A stretch of 64,000 bases of DNA from Rheum nobile (taxonomy: Eukaryota; Streptophyta; Magnoliopsida; Caryophyllales; Polygonaceae). The position numbers and the translations under genes were made by a program. Location: the NCBI GenBank assembly GCA_027886185.1, contig WOAB01000606.1, positions 124,001-188,000 of the forward strand. The letters are read 5' to 3'. Of this stretch, positions 41,736-52,654 are shown piece by piece. The notes below the pieces were generated by a model, which was not told the origin of the DNA, ran no database searches, and saw nothing but the letters and a program-made list of their open reading frames with translations. Every line of letters starts with the position of its first letter. The first letter of the stretch is position 1.

Positions 41736-42404
41736 TGTTTTGGGGCGAAAAGATCAATCAACCTAAATCGCCTTAGACGGGGTAACGAGTCGATCAGATA
41801 GAATAACGATAATGCAATAATTCCAAACCAAATGAACAATCAACTAAGTATGAAATAGGTGCAAGATCGTGTAATTATATATTGATTAGATGATGATGAG
41901 AATGAAACAAGATATAGCTTATCCTCTAGATGCGAAAGATCGGGTCTGGTCTGACCGGCTAATCTAGCGTCCAATGCTTGGTGGTCGAGTATTATTGCCA
42001 AAAGAGCTAAACGAGAACAAGTAGGTCAGTAAGCCTTTTGAGAGTTGAGATAACGAGTATCGCTGGGACCTGAGTCGTTTTTTTTCTTCCTATGTTTTCT
42101 CTTTGTGACCTATTTATTGGGTCTTCTTCTTAGCCGATCTCGTTACCGTTGTCGTGTGATCTTCTCCTTCTTTTCTGAACATAATCCATGGGATCTCCTT
42201 ATTAATGAAGGCTCTGATTTTTACCTTAAATTGGCTACCGTTGCTGAAGATCAAGCAGTTATGGCTTGGGCGAGATTTTCGGGACCGGTTGGGTTTGTGC
42301 ATTGATGAGCATCCGACGCTCCTCGTCGAACTCCTTGGTCCATTTCCTAAGGAGAGGCGGTCCAGTCTGCTAGGCCCGGTTTATCAAAGCATTCTGGGCC
42401 AACA
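41736..42404 (-). repeat. Tat 5' LTR
   Basis: 669 bp, matching 29,986-30,652. The outer end TGTTGGCCCAGAATG (minus strand) adjoins TSD GACGC at 42,405. Confidence 0.94.
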
Positions 42405-42409
42405 GACGC
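42405..42409. repeat. Tat target-site duplication, right copy
   Basis: GACGC, identical to 29,981-29,985. Confidence 0.95.
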
Positions 42410-42845
42410 CATAATACACAGCAACAGAACGACCACCTTGGTGGGAGTTTGAAATATCCAAGCGAAGTTGAAAGATCCTCGGTCCGTTCCTAAAAAAGAA
42501 GCTACTACGTAGATCCTCCCAGAGTTTAGAGACGGATTCGAAATAAGTGAAGGAGGAGCGAAGAGAGGGCTCGATCGTTTGGATGACCCAACCGACGAGC
42601 ATAGAATTAACACTATGTCAGTCGTCCAGGTCGACAGAAGTTGCAGCAGGCTTCTTAATGGTGTCGTCGATGAAGCCTAATTTTCTCTTGGCGCATAAAG
42701 TATTGCGCATAGCCACCACCCATTGGTCTTAGTTGTTACCCTTCAAAACAACCAGGCATATGGTGAGACTCGGATGATCGAAAGGATGGAGATAGTAGGG
42801 CGAAGTGACTTCCGGGGAAGCGGAAGTCTTCTCGATGTCAGACAT
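42410..42845 (-). pseudogene. gag: Ale gag, N-terminal part
   Basis: ATG at 42,845 (MSDIEKTSASPE), then SPYYLHPFDHPSLTICLVVLKG typical of Ale-type gag, and AMRNTLCAKRKLGFIDD and LVGWVIQTIEPSLRSSFTYF segments. There is a stop near 42,729 or a short indel, since the frame changes between the first 40 codons and the rest. It is cut at 42,409 by the Tat insertion and resumes at 29,980. Confidence 0.88.
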
Positions 42846-42975
42846 GGTGGTGGCGAAGCAGTCGTGCGGGTGGGCAGCAACAGCGGCGAGGAGCAGCCGT
42901 GCGGGTGGGCAGCGGCGGTGGCAGCCGTGCAAATCAAGCAGCGGCGGCGCAAGGTAAAAAAAAATTAATTGATTT
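42846..42975 (-). other. Ale leader with GC-rich repeats
   Basis: Short untranslated leader rich in GGGTGGGCAGC and GCGGCGG phrases, which make weak tandem repeats (42,866-42,950). Confidence 0.6.
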
Positions 42976-42988
42976 GGTTGTGATACCA
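42976..42988 (-). promoter_or_regulatory. Ale primer-binding site
   Basis: TGGTATCACAACC on the minus strand, directly adjoining the LTR; initiator Met tRNA type with divergence after eight bases. Confidence 0.8.
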
Positions 42989-43144
42989 TGAAGAAAGAGA
43001 AAAGAGATAACTTTAGGAAAAAGATTTATGCCTTTCTCATTCATAAGTATATCCTTATATACAAGATTTACAAGATAAGATAGAATAAGCCACAATATCT
43101 AACAATATCTAAATAACAATAATATCTTCAATAAATCTCCAATA
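42989..43144 (-). repeat. Ale 5' LTR
   Basis: 156 bp, nearly the same as 17,966-18,122 apart from small indels. TSD ATATA follows at 43,145-43,149. Confidence 0.88.
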
Positions 43145-43149
43145 ATATA

Positions 43150-43840
43150 TCATATATATGTTTTAGAACTAATATATTTATAATTAGTTTAAATGATATC
43201 AAAACGGTGTACAATTTTTATGCAATTGAACCCACTTCAATTCTCCTACACAACATTCCTTATTTTATTCATTTTAATAAAAAAACAACTTTGATTATTA
43301 TTCTTATAAAATTAAAACTCTAAATCACTAATTTACGTAGTGATTGTCTCCTCACTAAATAGAGCAAATATGATTTTTATCAAGACTAAGTGTTCATGAT
43401 TGAATTGAATTTAGATTATTTAAGTTAAAGTTACAACTTTATATGTATTTGTCAATTCCTCTTGTTATATAATATATACGTTTATGATTCTCAATTTGAA
43501 AAGGTTGGCAAGTTTAATTGTTGAAAAAATCAACATGAACTTGCAAATGGTGTCGATATTTGACATTAGTTTGCACATTGCGGATTGTTTTGATTGAATT
43601 AGAAAATTAATATTTTGATTTCATTTTTAATAGATTTTCTAGTAAACGGTAATTCAGATATCCGAGTGGAATAGTCAATCCGATCGGAATAATATGTACC
43701 TGATATCTGGTCGTAAACGGACCGGATACGGATCAAAATTTTATTACTGATATCCGACATACGAAATCGAACGGACCCTAATATGTACCTGATATCTGGT
43801 CATAAACGGACCGGATACGGATCAAACGGACCCTAATATC
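43150..43840. other. Unassigned AT-rich flank with tandem duplication
   Basis: No gene. From about 43,660 the sequence contains repeated ATCCGA and CGGACCGGATACGGATC motifs. A segment starting TAATATGTACCTGATATC occurs twice (about 43,690 and 43,780). The last bases ATATC (43,836-43,840) are the Tekay TSD. Probably the right part of the repeat seen at 17,762-17,965. Confidence 0.45.
43836..43840. repeat. Tekay target-site duplication, left copy
   Basis: ATATC, repeated exactly at 63,263-63,267. Confidence 0.93.
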
Positions 43841-45986
43841 TGTAATATCCCTCATTTTATAAGGATATTTTGGAATTTTTCCAACTCCTGTATTACAAGT
43901 CGGATTAATTTTAGGGAGGTTCGGACATTCTGTAAATTGTTTGATCTCTGTAATATTTTTCTGAGTAATATAAAATACAATTGACGTATGTTCAAGGTTA
44001 AATAGTCGTTCGTGTATGAATATATTTAACCCGGAGTTAAGATATTTAACCCAAGATTTAAAACGGACAAAAGGGTGAAAAATGGCCTTGACTGCACCCC
44101 GCGGTCAAGTGGCCGTACCCGCGGCGAGGACCAGTTCTGAAGCGATCAGGTGAGGCGGTCACTGGACGCCACCGCACCCTGCCGCACCCCTGCCGCATCC
44201 CACGGTGGGATATTTTTCTTCGGCAGCGTTATCCTCTTCCCCTGCAAGTGGCGCCGGTTGTCAAGCCTAGCCTCCCTTGTTGGTCTCCTGATTGTTCCCT
44301 GTTGGGGGAGCTCTTGGTTGGATATAAAAGGGGTCGAAATCAGAAAGGGAAGGAGCGTCATCTTCCTCCTCTGTTTTCTCCTCTGAAAATCTCCATTGAA
44401 ACCAAGTTTTTGAGCTTTGTTTGAGAAGGTGGTTGAACCCCCCCTTTGAGTGTTTACAAGGGTACTCACAAGTAGTATTTGAAGGTGCAAGGAGTATTAA
44501 GATCAAACCCCAAACGAGTCGAGTTGGGTGAGTTTTCTGAACCTTGCTGTCGAAGCCTTCGCCACTGTGACCCCACCACACCCGCGGCGAGCTGTCCGTG
44601 TGTGTGTGTTCTTGGGAGTTGTGGTCTTGAGCGAGGCTCGGTTCCTTCGATTCTTTTCGTATTCTTTTAGATTCATATTTGTGGATATTGAATCTAACTT
44701 AGGATCTCGTTATGGGTCGTTTCTTAGGGAATTTTAATCCGAGATCTATCCCAGTTCCAGATCCAGGAACCCGACGTTTCTAAGCTTTGTTCAAGCTCGA
44801 CTAATCTAAGGAAAGTGGCGGTTCTCTTTTGCTCATCATTCCATATTTCAATTAATTATCAATTGTTTAGTTGTTAATTAATTTGGGATGATTTACTGAT
44901 TTATTGTTCGTTGGGAACAGCTTTGTTAATAATTGATTAAAAGATGATATTATACTAGGTTGTATATCTGCTAGAACAACGCTAGTATAAATATATGTTT
45001 ATGATGTTGGCCATGTTGGCTTTGATGTGGACTATTACTGTGTTGAACTGTTAGTTAGCACGAGTATTCGTAGGAACGCTTGGACTTTGCGAGGTCCATT
45101 TGTTTCTTTATAACTTGGCAAATAACAGGGTGATCAAGACCTTATGCCAAACTTTCTGGTCATGACCAACCGTGATGTGGATATAGAGGCTTGGACTCTG
45201 CGATGTGGATATAAAAGCTTATAACGTGATGTGGGTTTTGGAATTAAATAAGATAAGTGTCGTTAGTCGCACATAACTAATATACCTTCGGCGAGTAGTG
45301 TAGCTAGGAAAACTCGTCTTATTATTTAAATCGCTCATATGCGATACTGTGATTCAGTGATTAATTAAGTTTCCCAACATTTGTCATGTTTCCGATAAGG
45401 CTCATTTCGTTGGAGTCTTCTTTTGGGATTAATTGTTGTGAGACTCGGTCTCCAGAATCTTCTCTTGATCATGTCTTTTTATGTATTCCAGTAAGGAGTA
45501 TGGTGGTTGACTATCGTTATCGAATGTTATTCGAGAGACGATGAGTCTAACCTAATACGACTACTTCGAACCACTCTGCTTTGTACCCCTTGCTTGGTCT
45601 TTCATTAGACAAACCAACCGTAATTGTTCTCTGCATGGTTGGCTGGTGTCATCCGTTCGATTCGGCACATCAGATAAATTGAGGATCCGAGAAGGCTAGA
45701 ACGACTATAAAGGCGAACGATGTTTTTGTTGTTATTTTAAGACTTCCGCTGTGTTAATTATGTTTTGTATTTAAGACTTTCGTTGTAATAATTCTGATAA
45801 TGTATTTTGATGTATTTGGAATTATGCTGTAATTCCGAGACTTGGTTTTAATGGAAGTTGTGATATGTTGTATCATAATTGTGGTTTAATGATTTATATC
45901 AACTGGAAAAGCCTTGGGTGACATCAGACAGTACGTCTGAGGTCACTGGCGGTAATACTTTCAAGAGGTTATTTGGGGGTGTTACA
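43841..45986 (+). repeat. Tekay 5' LTR
   Basis: Starts TGTAATATCC, ends GTGTTACA. It has a GC-rich cluster at 44,091-44,208 and a further motif at 44,571-44,592, and a TATAAAA box at 44,323-44,329. Compared with the 3' LTR it lacks one GC-rich motif near 44,575 and a short insertion near 45,300. Confidence 0.94.
44323..44329 (+). promoter_or_regulatory. Tekay LTR TATA box
   Basis: TATAAAA in a G-rich context (ATATAAAAGGGG); the same box is at 61,562-61,568 in the 3' LTR. Confidence 0.75.
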
Positions 45987-45990
45987 GACT

Positions 45991-46003
45991 TGGTATCAGA
46001 GTC
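45991..46003 (+). promoter_or_regulatory. Tekay primer-binding site
   Basis: TGGTATCAGAGTC, 4 bp after the LTR, initiator Met tRNA type. Confidence 0.9.
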
Positions 46004-46217
46004 GATTTTTTTTTTACGGGTCGGGTTTAAAATGTTTTACAGGAACAAAACTTTTATAAACCGATCACTCGTTTGAAACTGAGAAAGGTTTAAGAAGGCT
46101 CTGAATTTTCGAATAAAATTTTTAACCGTTCATAGTCATGCCTTTTCTTAAAGTCTGATATGGAAGTTCACTCCCATGTCTAGAAAGACTAATTCTCGTC
46201 TTGTTACCCCATAGGTT

Positions 46218-46994
46218 ATGGGTGCATGCATTTCCCTTATGAGAGATTTGGAAGATGCCGAGGTGGCTCCGCCATCTCCAGCAAGGCTAAATTTCCCTAC
46301 TCCCCCGAGATGTTTCGAGATCGGAGGACCTAGCAACCCACCCGAGGAAGTAAAGCATGTACTTCCTAAGTCAGTGGTACTTAGATCCAACGATGTTGTG
46401 ACTCCAGTAGTGGAACCTGTTGAGCTGTCAAGGTACGCTCAAAGATATTACAACGACGACCTCGAGATTGAGTCGGTATCCGAAGAGGATCCTGAAGAGG
46501 ATCCAGAGGAAGATCCTGAAGAGAACCAAGAAGAACAGGGGCAAGAGCCCGATAGTTTGAGACACTCATTGGTGGACCATGAGGACACGGGGATGCAATT
46601 CCTCTACCCAAGTCCGCCACCCGAACCAGTATCCGCGCCAATGACTGACGCTGACTGGGAAGCACTCTATGTCGAGTACAACATTATAGAAAGTGGACCA
46701 CGAGAATTATCTGAGAACTCTGAGCCTAATCTTATTCGGAGAAGGCGAAGGTCGAGCCCTGAATTGCGCAGGATACTTCGTCAAAGCCAAGAGATCTCTT
46801 TTGAAGAGCAGCGGCTGATGGACGAAATGACGGATCATGCTCAAAGGAGGGCAAGGCCAAGAACACCAGAGCCAAGGGATGAACCATGTGTTCCAGGGCC
46901 GAGTAGGGTCAGGAGTCCGTCACCGGATTCAGATGATGAACCCCGCTCAAAGAAACCTTGTGTGAGGAGTTTGCCATACAGGAAACGTGTTTAG
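46218..46994 (+). CDS. Extra Tekay ORF before gag: acidic, arginine-rich protein with myristoylation-like start
   Basis: Intact 258-codon ORF between primer-binding site and gag. The start ATG at 46,218 is fixed by an in-frame TAG at 46,212-46,214. The N-terminus MGACISLMR has Gly2, Cys4 and Ser6, the pattern of N-myristoylated and palmitoylated plant proteins. Residues about 85-112 are acidic, built from a 12-bp repeat encoding EDPE units (about 46,484-46,531). The C-terminal half is rich in Arg, Pro and Ser, with RRRRRSSPELRR and a basic end (SKKPCVRSLPYRKRV), which could bind RNA or act as a nuclear signal. No known family is recognised and most of it looks disordered. The pyrimidine-rich TTGTTACCCCATAG just before the ATG resembles a 3' splice site, so it may be translated from a spliced RNA. 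Confidence 0.7.
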   Translation: MGACISLMRDLEDAEVAPPSPARLNFPTPPRCFEIGGPSNPPEEVKHVLPKSVVLRSNDVVTPVVEPVELSRYAQRYYNDDLEIESVSEEDPEEDPEEDPEENQEEQGQEPDSLRHSLVDHEDTGMQFLYPSPPPEPVSAPMTDADWEALYVEYNIIESGPRELSENSEPNLIRRRRRSSPELRRILRQSQEISFEEQRLMDEMTDHAQRRARPRTPEPRDEPCVPGPSRVRSPSPDSDDEPRSKKPCVRSLPYRKRV

Positions 46995-47254
46995 GGCGCC
47001 TTGATATGGGCCAACGTTGACTGTAGTAGTTTCTTTTGCGTATATTTTGATGTATATACGGTGAAGTACAAACAAAAAAATCTCCGAGCAATTTTGTTCG
47101 AAAGCTCGGGAGATTCCTTTTGTAAAATTAGTAGCTCAATTGAAAGTTCATCTATATAATTAACCAGTTGATCTACTCTGAGTCGATTTTATTACATTAA
47201 GTATGATGGAATGATATTAATGTATAAATTACTTGGAATTTGATTGGTAAACAG
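46995..47254 (+). other. Spacer between the extra ORF and gag
   Basis: 260 bp, A+T-rich and non-coding. It ends with TTTGATTGGTAAACAG directly before the gag ATG, which could also be a splice acceptor. Confidence 0.5.
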
Positions 47255-49011
47255 ATGGTGAATACAAGGAACACTATCCGTACTGGTGCTGGGCCAAGCA
47301 ATGACCCCAGACCAATTATAAGGAATGTTCCAGACCCTGTGGAGGAAAACGAATCAATTTCCCATAATAACCCTGGAGCCAATGGCCAAGATCAGGCCAA
47401 CGCTTCGATGGTGTTTGATGCAGCGGCAATTGCAGCTATTCGGGGAATATTTATGCAAGCATTCGCCGATGTTATGCAACCTGTTGCACCTCAGGCACAA
47501 GGTGTGCCAATTCCGCCAGAAATTCCTAGGTTCGTGGAACCTAATGTTCATGTACACCGTGATGAGACGGCCAGGAATAGGGATAATTATGGTCGAGCAC
47601 TGAAGACCATTAACTCTATGAGGCCGGACAGTTATGACGGAAAAGGAGAGCCGGTCAGGGTGGCTCATTGGTTTCTCCATATGGAGCGGTTGTTCCGCAA
47701 TATCGAATGCACCGAGGCTGAGAAGGTGCATATAGCTTCTCTTCAGTTGAAGGGAGATGCTAGCGAATGGTGGGAGAACACTAGACTAGCTGATCGGACT
47801 GATTTGAGCTAGGGGATGTTCAAAACAAAGATGAATGATCGTTTCTTTTCCCAAGCCATGCGGGATGAGAAACACAAGGAATTCCTCTATCCCAAGAATG
47901 ACGGATTGAAAGTGACCGAGCTAGCGGCCAAGTTCAAACATTCATTACAATACGCTGGGTCTGTTGTATCCAGCGAGGAACAGAAGATTTGGCATTTCCA
48001 TGAGTGGATGAGCCCAGACATTAAACCGATGATGTTGCGTCACGGATGCTCTGCCTTGGAGCAATACGTGGATGCAGCGTATAAGTTGGAGGTGACTCTG
48101 GAAGAGTCAACCAAGAGACAGAATCTCCAGAGGATGATGCAAAATCAATCTCAGGCAAGTGGATTTAAACGTCCTGCGCCACCGTCCAACTTCGACAAGT
48201 CTGGCAAAGCGAGGATAGAGATGACTCAAGGAGGGTCAACACAACAATCAGGTCAGGGCAAGAGTCTGATCCAATGTCACAATTGTGGTACAACTGGGCA
48301 CAGAAACTTATTGTGTCTGAAGGAAAAGAAGACGTGTTTTGGTTGTGGGAAGGAAGGGCATATGTAGAGGTTCTGTCGACAGGGAAAGCAGAAGGGAACG
48401 GAGTCACAGCCATGGTCTGTTAACCAGAACAACCGACCTAGGTTCAAACCGACGGAGACTCCTAGTCCTTCGATGCAGACGACTGCACAGAACAAAGGCA
48501 AAGCCCCAGCTACTTCGGGAGGTCAGGGTCAACGCATGTACGAGATGCGTGAGGGTGATGGACCTAACGCTCAAGTTGCTCAAGGTACTCTATACCTTCA
48601 TTCTACTTCAGTGTGCATACTGTTTGATTCGGGTGCTACCCATTCCTTTATTTCAGATAATTGTGTTAGTAAGTTAGGTTTAGTCTGCAACGAGGTTTGT
48701 GAACCTTTCGTTGTGAATCTTCCTAATGGTGACCATTTAGTGGGCGCCAAGCATTTATCAGAATTTCCGGTTACCATTCAAGGTAAGAAGTTTGAGGCAA
48801 ATTTGATCTGTATTGCTATGGCTCCATACGACATTATTCTCGGTATGGATTGGCTGACGCGTCATGGAGAGGTGATCGACTTTAGTTCAAGAATTGTAAC
48901 GGTGTCATCTGGGACCAGTGTGTGTGCAAATTCAAGGGTCGGAATGACACAGATAACGGCAGGCTTATCAATGCGATGGCTGCGTTTAAGCTACTTCGAT
49001 AAGGTTGTGTC
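47255..49011 (+). pseudogene. gag: Tekay gag and protease, inactivated
   Basis: Starts at ATG 47,255 (MVNTRNT). Capsid domain (HWFLHMERLFRNIECTE, KGDASEWWENT, then FFSQAMRDEKHKEFL), a CCHC knuckle CHNCGTTGHRNLLC (about 48,274-48,315) and a second one, CFGCGKEGHM...FC, broken by a TAG (48,365). The protease active site is LFDSGATHSFIS (about 48,622-48,657) with a later IILGMDWL. Lesions are a TGG to TAG at about 47,812, a TAG in the second knuckle, a frameshift near the GTGTGTG run (about 48,920), and a TAA at about 48,992. Confidence 0.92.
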
Positions 49012-51512
49012 GGGTACCTTTGCTACCTGGAAACGCCCATGAAAGATGAACCAACAATTCTTGATATTCCCGTGATTAATGAATTTCCTGATGTTTTTCC
49101 GGAAGAGATTCTTGGATTACCCACGAAGCGTGACGTGGAATTTTCTATCGATCTCGAGCCTGGTACCGCGTCGATTTCTAAAGCACCGTACCGGATGGCT
49201 CCTGCAGAGATGAAAGAGTTGAAGAAGCAACTTGAGGATCTTCTCGACAAAGGTTATGTAAGGCCGAGCGCATCACCTTGGGGCGCTCCGGTGTTATTTG
49301 TCAAAAAGAAGGATGGATCGTTTCGACTTTGCATCGACTATCGTGAGTTGAATAAAGTCACGATCAAGAATAAATATCCTTTGCCAAGGATTGATGATCT
49401 GTTAGATCAACTACAAGGAGCAAAAGTCTTTTCCAAGATCGATCTGAGATCTGGTTATCATCAGCTCAGGATTCGTGAGGAAGATATTCCGAGGACTGCA
49501 TTCCGGACGAGATATGGTCACTACGAGTTCGTACTCATGCCATTTGGACTTACCAATGCTCCAGCGGTCTTCATGGATCTGATGAACCGATGTTTTCACC
49601 AGTACTTGGATAAGTTCGTGGTGGTCTTCATCGACGACATTTTGATCTACTCCACGAGCGTGGAAGCTCATGAGGAACATCTTCGGATTATTTTATCAGT
49701 CCTTAGACAAAATCAACTATATGCGAAATTGTCTAAGTGTGACTTTTGGATCAAGGAAGTGGCTTTCTTAGGCCATGTGATCAATGAGAATGGGGTGATA
49801 TTTGATCCCCAGAAGATTGAAGCAGTAGCCAATTGGAAGCGGCCTCAAAACGTGAAGGAGGTGCGTAGTTTTCTAGGACTTGCGGGTTACTACAGACGGT
49901 TCGTAGAGGGATTTTCTAAGATCGCTCTATCTATGACCGGTCTGCTCAGCAAGGCCCACAAGACGTTTGTCTGGAATGACAAGTGCGAGGTCAGTTTTCA
50001 AAAGCTGAAGCAATGTCTGACCTCCGCACCAGTATTGATGCTGCCAGAAGGAACTTATGATTATGCGGTCTATAGTGATGCTTCGAAAAATGGGTTGGGA
50101 TGTGTGTTGATGCAAAGAGGCAAGGTTATTGCTTACGCATCAAGACAGCTAAAAACCTATGAAGAAAACTATCTGACGCATGATCTGGAATTAGCAGCAG
50201 TAGTGTTTGCGCTGAAGATTTGGAGGCACTATCTCTATGGTGTGAGCTGCCAAGTCTTCACTGATCATAAGAGTCTCAAGTATATATTTACTCAAAAGGA
50301 GCTGAATATGAGACAACGTCGCTGGTTGGAGCTACTCAAAGACTACGACATCGAATTGTTGTATCATCCAGGCAAGGCTAATGTAGTAGCTGATGCATTA
50401 AGCCGGAAGACGCCGCACGAGACTGTAGTGGCTTTGCTTGTCGCTCAGACCAAGCTGAACCAAGAATTGTGCGAGATTGAAGTCTTGTACGATCAACGTC
50501 GTGGATACCTGAGTATGCTTGAGATTCAAGCTACACTTCTTGATCAGATCAAGGAGAAGCAGGTCGATGATGTAATTCTGGTGAAGCTATGCAGCGAAGT
50601 AATGGACGGGAAAGCTCCCGGTTTCATGATTCAGGAAGATGGATCACTCTGGTTTCAGGACCGGATTTGTGTGCCTAACGTTGAGGGTCTTCGCCAATTG
50701 GTGATGAGGGAAGCCCATTCGTCAGCCTATTCTGTACATCCAGGCTCTAGCAAGATGTACAAGGACCTCATAATGAAGTTCTGGTGGCCCAATATGAAGT
50801 GGGATGTGGTAGAGTTTGTGGCGAAATGCTTGACTTGTCAAAAGGTCAAGATAGAACACCGAAGACCCGGTGGAGAATTGCTACCTCTTCCAGTTCCAGA
50901 ATGGAAGTGGGAGGACATTGCAATGGATTTCGTCACAGGGCTGCCTAAAGCTCGAAGTCAGAAGGATGCTATATGGGTTAACGTTGACAGGCTCACGAAG
51001 AGTGCTCACTTCGTGGCTATCAAGACAACGTGGGGAACCCAGAAGCTGTCAGAAGTGTTTTTACACGAGGTTATCCGTTTGCATGGTACTCCAAAGACCA
51101 TTGTATCGGATCGCGATGGCCGATTCATGTCAAGATTCTGGAAGGAATTGAACAAGGCCATGGAAATCGAGTTAAGGTTCAGTACTGCGTTTCATCCTCA
51201 AACGGATGGACAGTCTGAAAGGACCATTCAGACCTTGGAAGATTTGCTAAGAGCTTGTGCACTCGATCATCCGACTAGCTGGGAGGACAACCTGAGTCTG
51301 ATTGAGTTCACATACAACAATAGCTGGCATGCTACTATCAAGATGGCTCCATTCGAGGCTTTGTACGGTCGAAAGTGCAGATCTCCGATTTGTTGGGATG
51401 AGAATGCCGATAAGATTCTGCTCAGACCAGAGCTAGTCGAAAGGACTGCCTCAGACATTGCCTTGAAAAGACAAAGAATGTTGACAGCTTAGAGTCGACA
51501 AAAGTCTTACGC
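49012..51512 (+). pseudogene. pol: Tekay RT, RNase H and integrase (first part), one nonsense codon, interrupted
   Basis: Open from 49,012 to a TAG at 51,490, and in the same frame up to the Sirevirus B insertion. Contains RT with FRLCIDYRELNKVTIKNKYPL, MPFGLTNAP and VVFIDDILIYS (about 49,621-49,650), RNase H (YSDASKNGLGCVLMQ, DHKSLKYIFTQKELN, ADALSRK), the integrase HHCC finger (AHSS...H...CLTCQKVK), the catalytic core (MDFVTGLP, VSDRDGRF, and ERTIQTLEDLLRAC), and the start of the C-terminal domain. All catalytic residues I can recognise are present. Only the CAG to TAG change and the insertion break it. The rest is at 60,578-61,035. Confidence 0.93.
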
Positions 51513-51517
51513 TGACC
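51513..51517. repeat. Sirevirus B target-site duplication, left copy
   Basis: TGACC, repeated exactly at 60,573-60,577. Confidence 0.95.
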
Positions 51518-52644
51518 TGTTAGGAAACGGAACTCTGGAACTTCAGTTCCCTTGAGAGTTCATTTCCTCAGTTTCTCTACTTTTGAAGATGACAAATATT
51601 ATGATACTAATGTTTTATCTCAAAGATGTGCTTTAAGGAACCACAGGAATATATCGAAGGCAAGAAATCCAAACAGGACAAGAGAACCAAAGGAACAAGA
51701 CAAAGAAAGGAACCCAGAGGAACCCAGGTGTGCCCAGAAACGTAGCATGCGAGGTTGCGATTCCCGAGAAATCTGGGAACACCAAACCTCGGACAAAAGG
51801 AGGTGAAAGCGACTTGAGAGAAGCTTCCAAAAGCCTGCCACCATCCAAGAGCAAGACTCCAAGACACCTAGAATGCCGAACCTCGGACAGAGAAAAGTGA
51901 AAGCGACAGGACATGGAAATTGTTGCTGTCCAGAAGTCAGTTCCCAAGCGCCCAAAGTGTTGAACCTCGGACAAAGGAAGCTGGAGAACGACTTGGCTGA
52001 AAAGATTGACTAACCTAGAAGGATTCTGAGCTGCCTAGGTTGTTTGCACATGCCAAGAACAACGTGGACCAAGGAGAACCACTGATCCTAGGGCAAGCTC
52101 AATCTGTGGGAACCCAGAGAGGATCAAGCTGCGAAGAATCCTCTATAAAAGGAAGACTAACTCAAAGGTTATCTTCATGCACTGAAATACGAATCACACT
52201 CATTAGCAAATATCAAGTGTGAACCTTCAAACAAGATCATCAAAGCAAACCGAGATCAAGACGAACCAGTCAAGGAAGAGAAGAGCTGAGTGCTAAGTTC
52301 CTGTGACTGTAAGTGATAGTTCCTAGGTGCGAAGGTCTGTTTCTTGGATTAATTATTGATTGTGTTAAGTTATCTAGGATTGCCTAACTGTGTGTAAGGC
52401 AAAGAAACTGTGTGTTTGTTCCTAGGATAAGTTGTAACCAAAAGAGATAAGAAATCAAGAAGTAGACCTTGAAATCCTTTCGAAAGAAAGGTAGTGGTTT
52501 TTATCCTGGATTGCTAGTTGGAAATCAAAGGTTTCCACTATAAGGAACTTGTTATTTGTTTGATTGTTTATTTCCGCTGCGAAGGGAACTTAGAATTCAT
52601 ATTCTGAGTTCCTTAAGTTATTTTCTAACAATCACGATCCTACA
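51518..52644 (+). repeat. Sirevirus B 5' LTR
   Basis: 1,127 bp, TGTTAGGAAACGG to GATCCTACA; TATAAAA box at 52,144-52,150. Matches 59,446-60,572 and, inverted, 10,367-11,494. Confidence 0.95.
52144..52150 (+). promoter_or_regulatory. Sirevirus B LTR TATA box
   Basis: TATAAAA within CCTCTATAAAAGGAAG, also at 60,072-60,078 and in the inverted LTRs at 10,863-10,869 and 129-135. Confidence 0.75.
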
Positions 52645-52654
52645 ATTGCAGATC

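Larger units (their letters stand above)
29986..42404 (-). mobile_element. Tat-lineage Ty3/gypsy element inserted in Ale gag
   Basis: 12.4 kb including a nested Athila derivative (about 9.4 kb without it). On the minus strand: 5' LTR, primer-binding site, gag-protease, RT, RNase H, a second RNase H, a damaged integrase, a hairpin-rich spacer, then an ORF on the opposite strand, a polypurine tract and the 3' LTR. A second RNase H and an antisense ORF are recognised marks of Tat-type elements (Retand/Ogre/Grande relatives). Perfect 5-bp TSDs (GACGC) define the ends. All genes on the sense strand carry several stops. Confidence 0.93.
17966..43144 (-). mobile_element. Ale-type Ty1/copia element split by nested insertions
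   Basis: Two near-identical 156-157-bp LTRs 25 kb apart share the same orientation and are flanked by ATATA. Between them the copia parts appear in order on the minus strand: primer-binding site and gag N-terminus (42,988-42,405), gag C-terminus (29,980-29,355), then RT and RNase H (19,668-18,130). Short LTRs and the SPYYLHPFDHP gag start are typical of the Ale/Retrofit lineage. Protease and integrase are missing. After subtracting the insertions only about 3 kb of Ale remains. Confidence 0.88.

Noticed and set aside
44150..44737. ORFs in the Tekay LTR (78, 63, 69 codons)
   Set aside because: Low-complexity translation of the GC-rich LTR; the two LTR copies differ by frame-changing indels within them.
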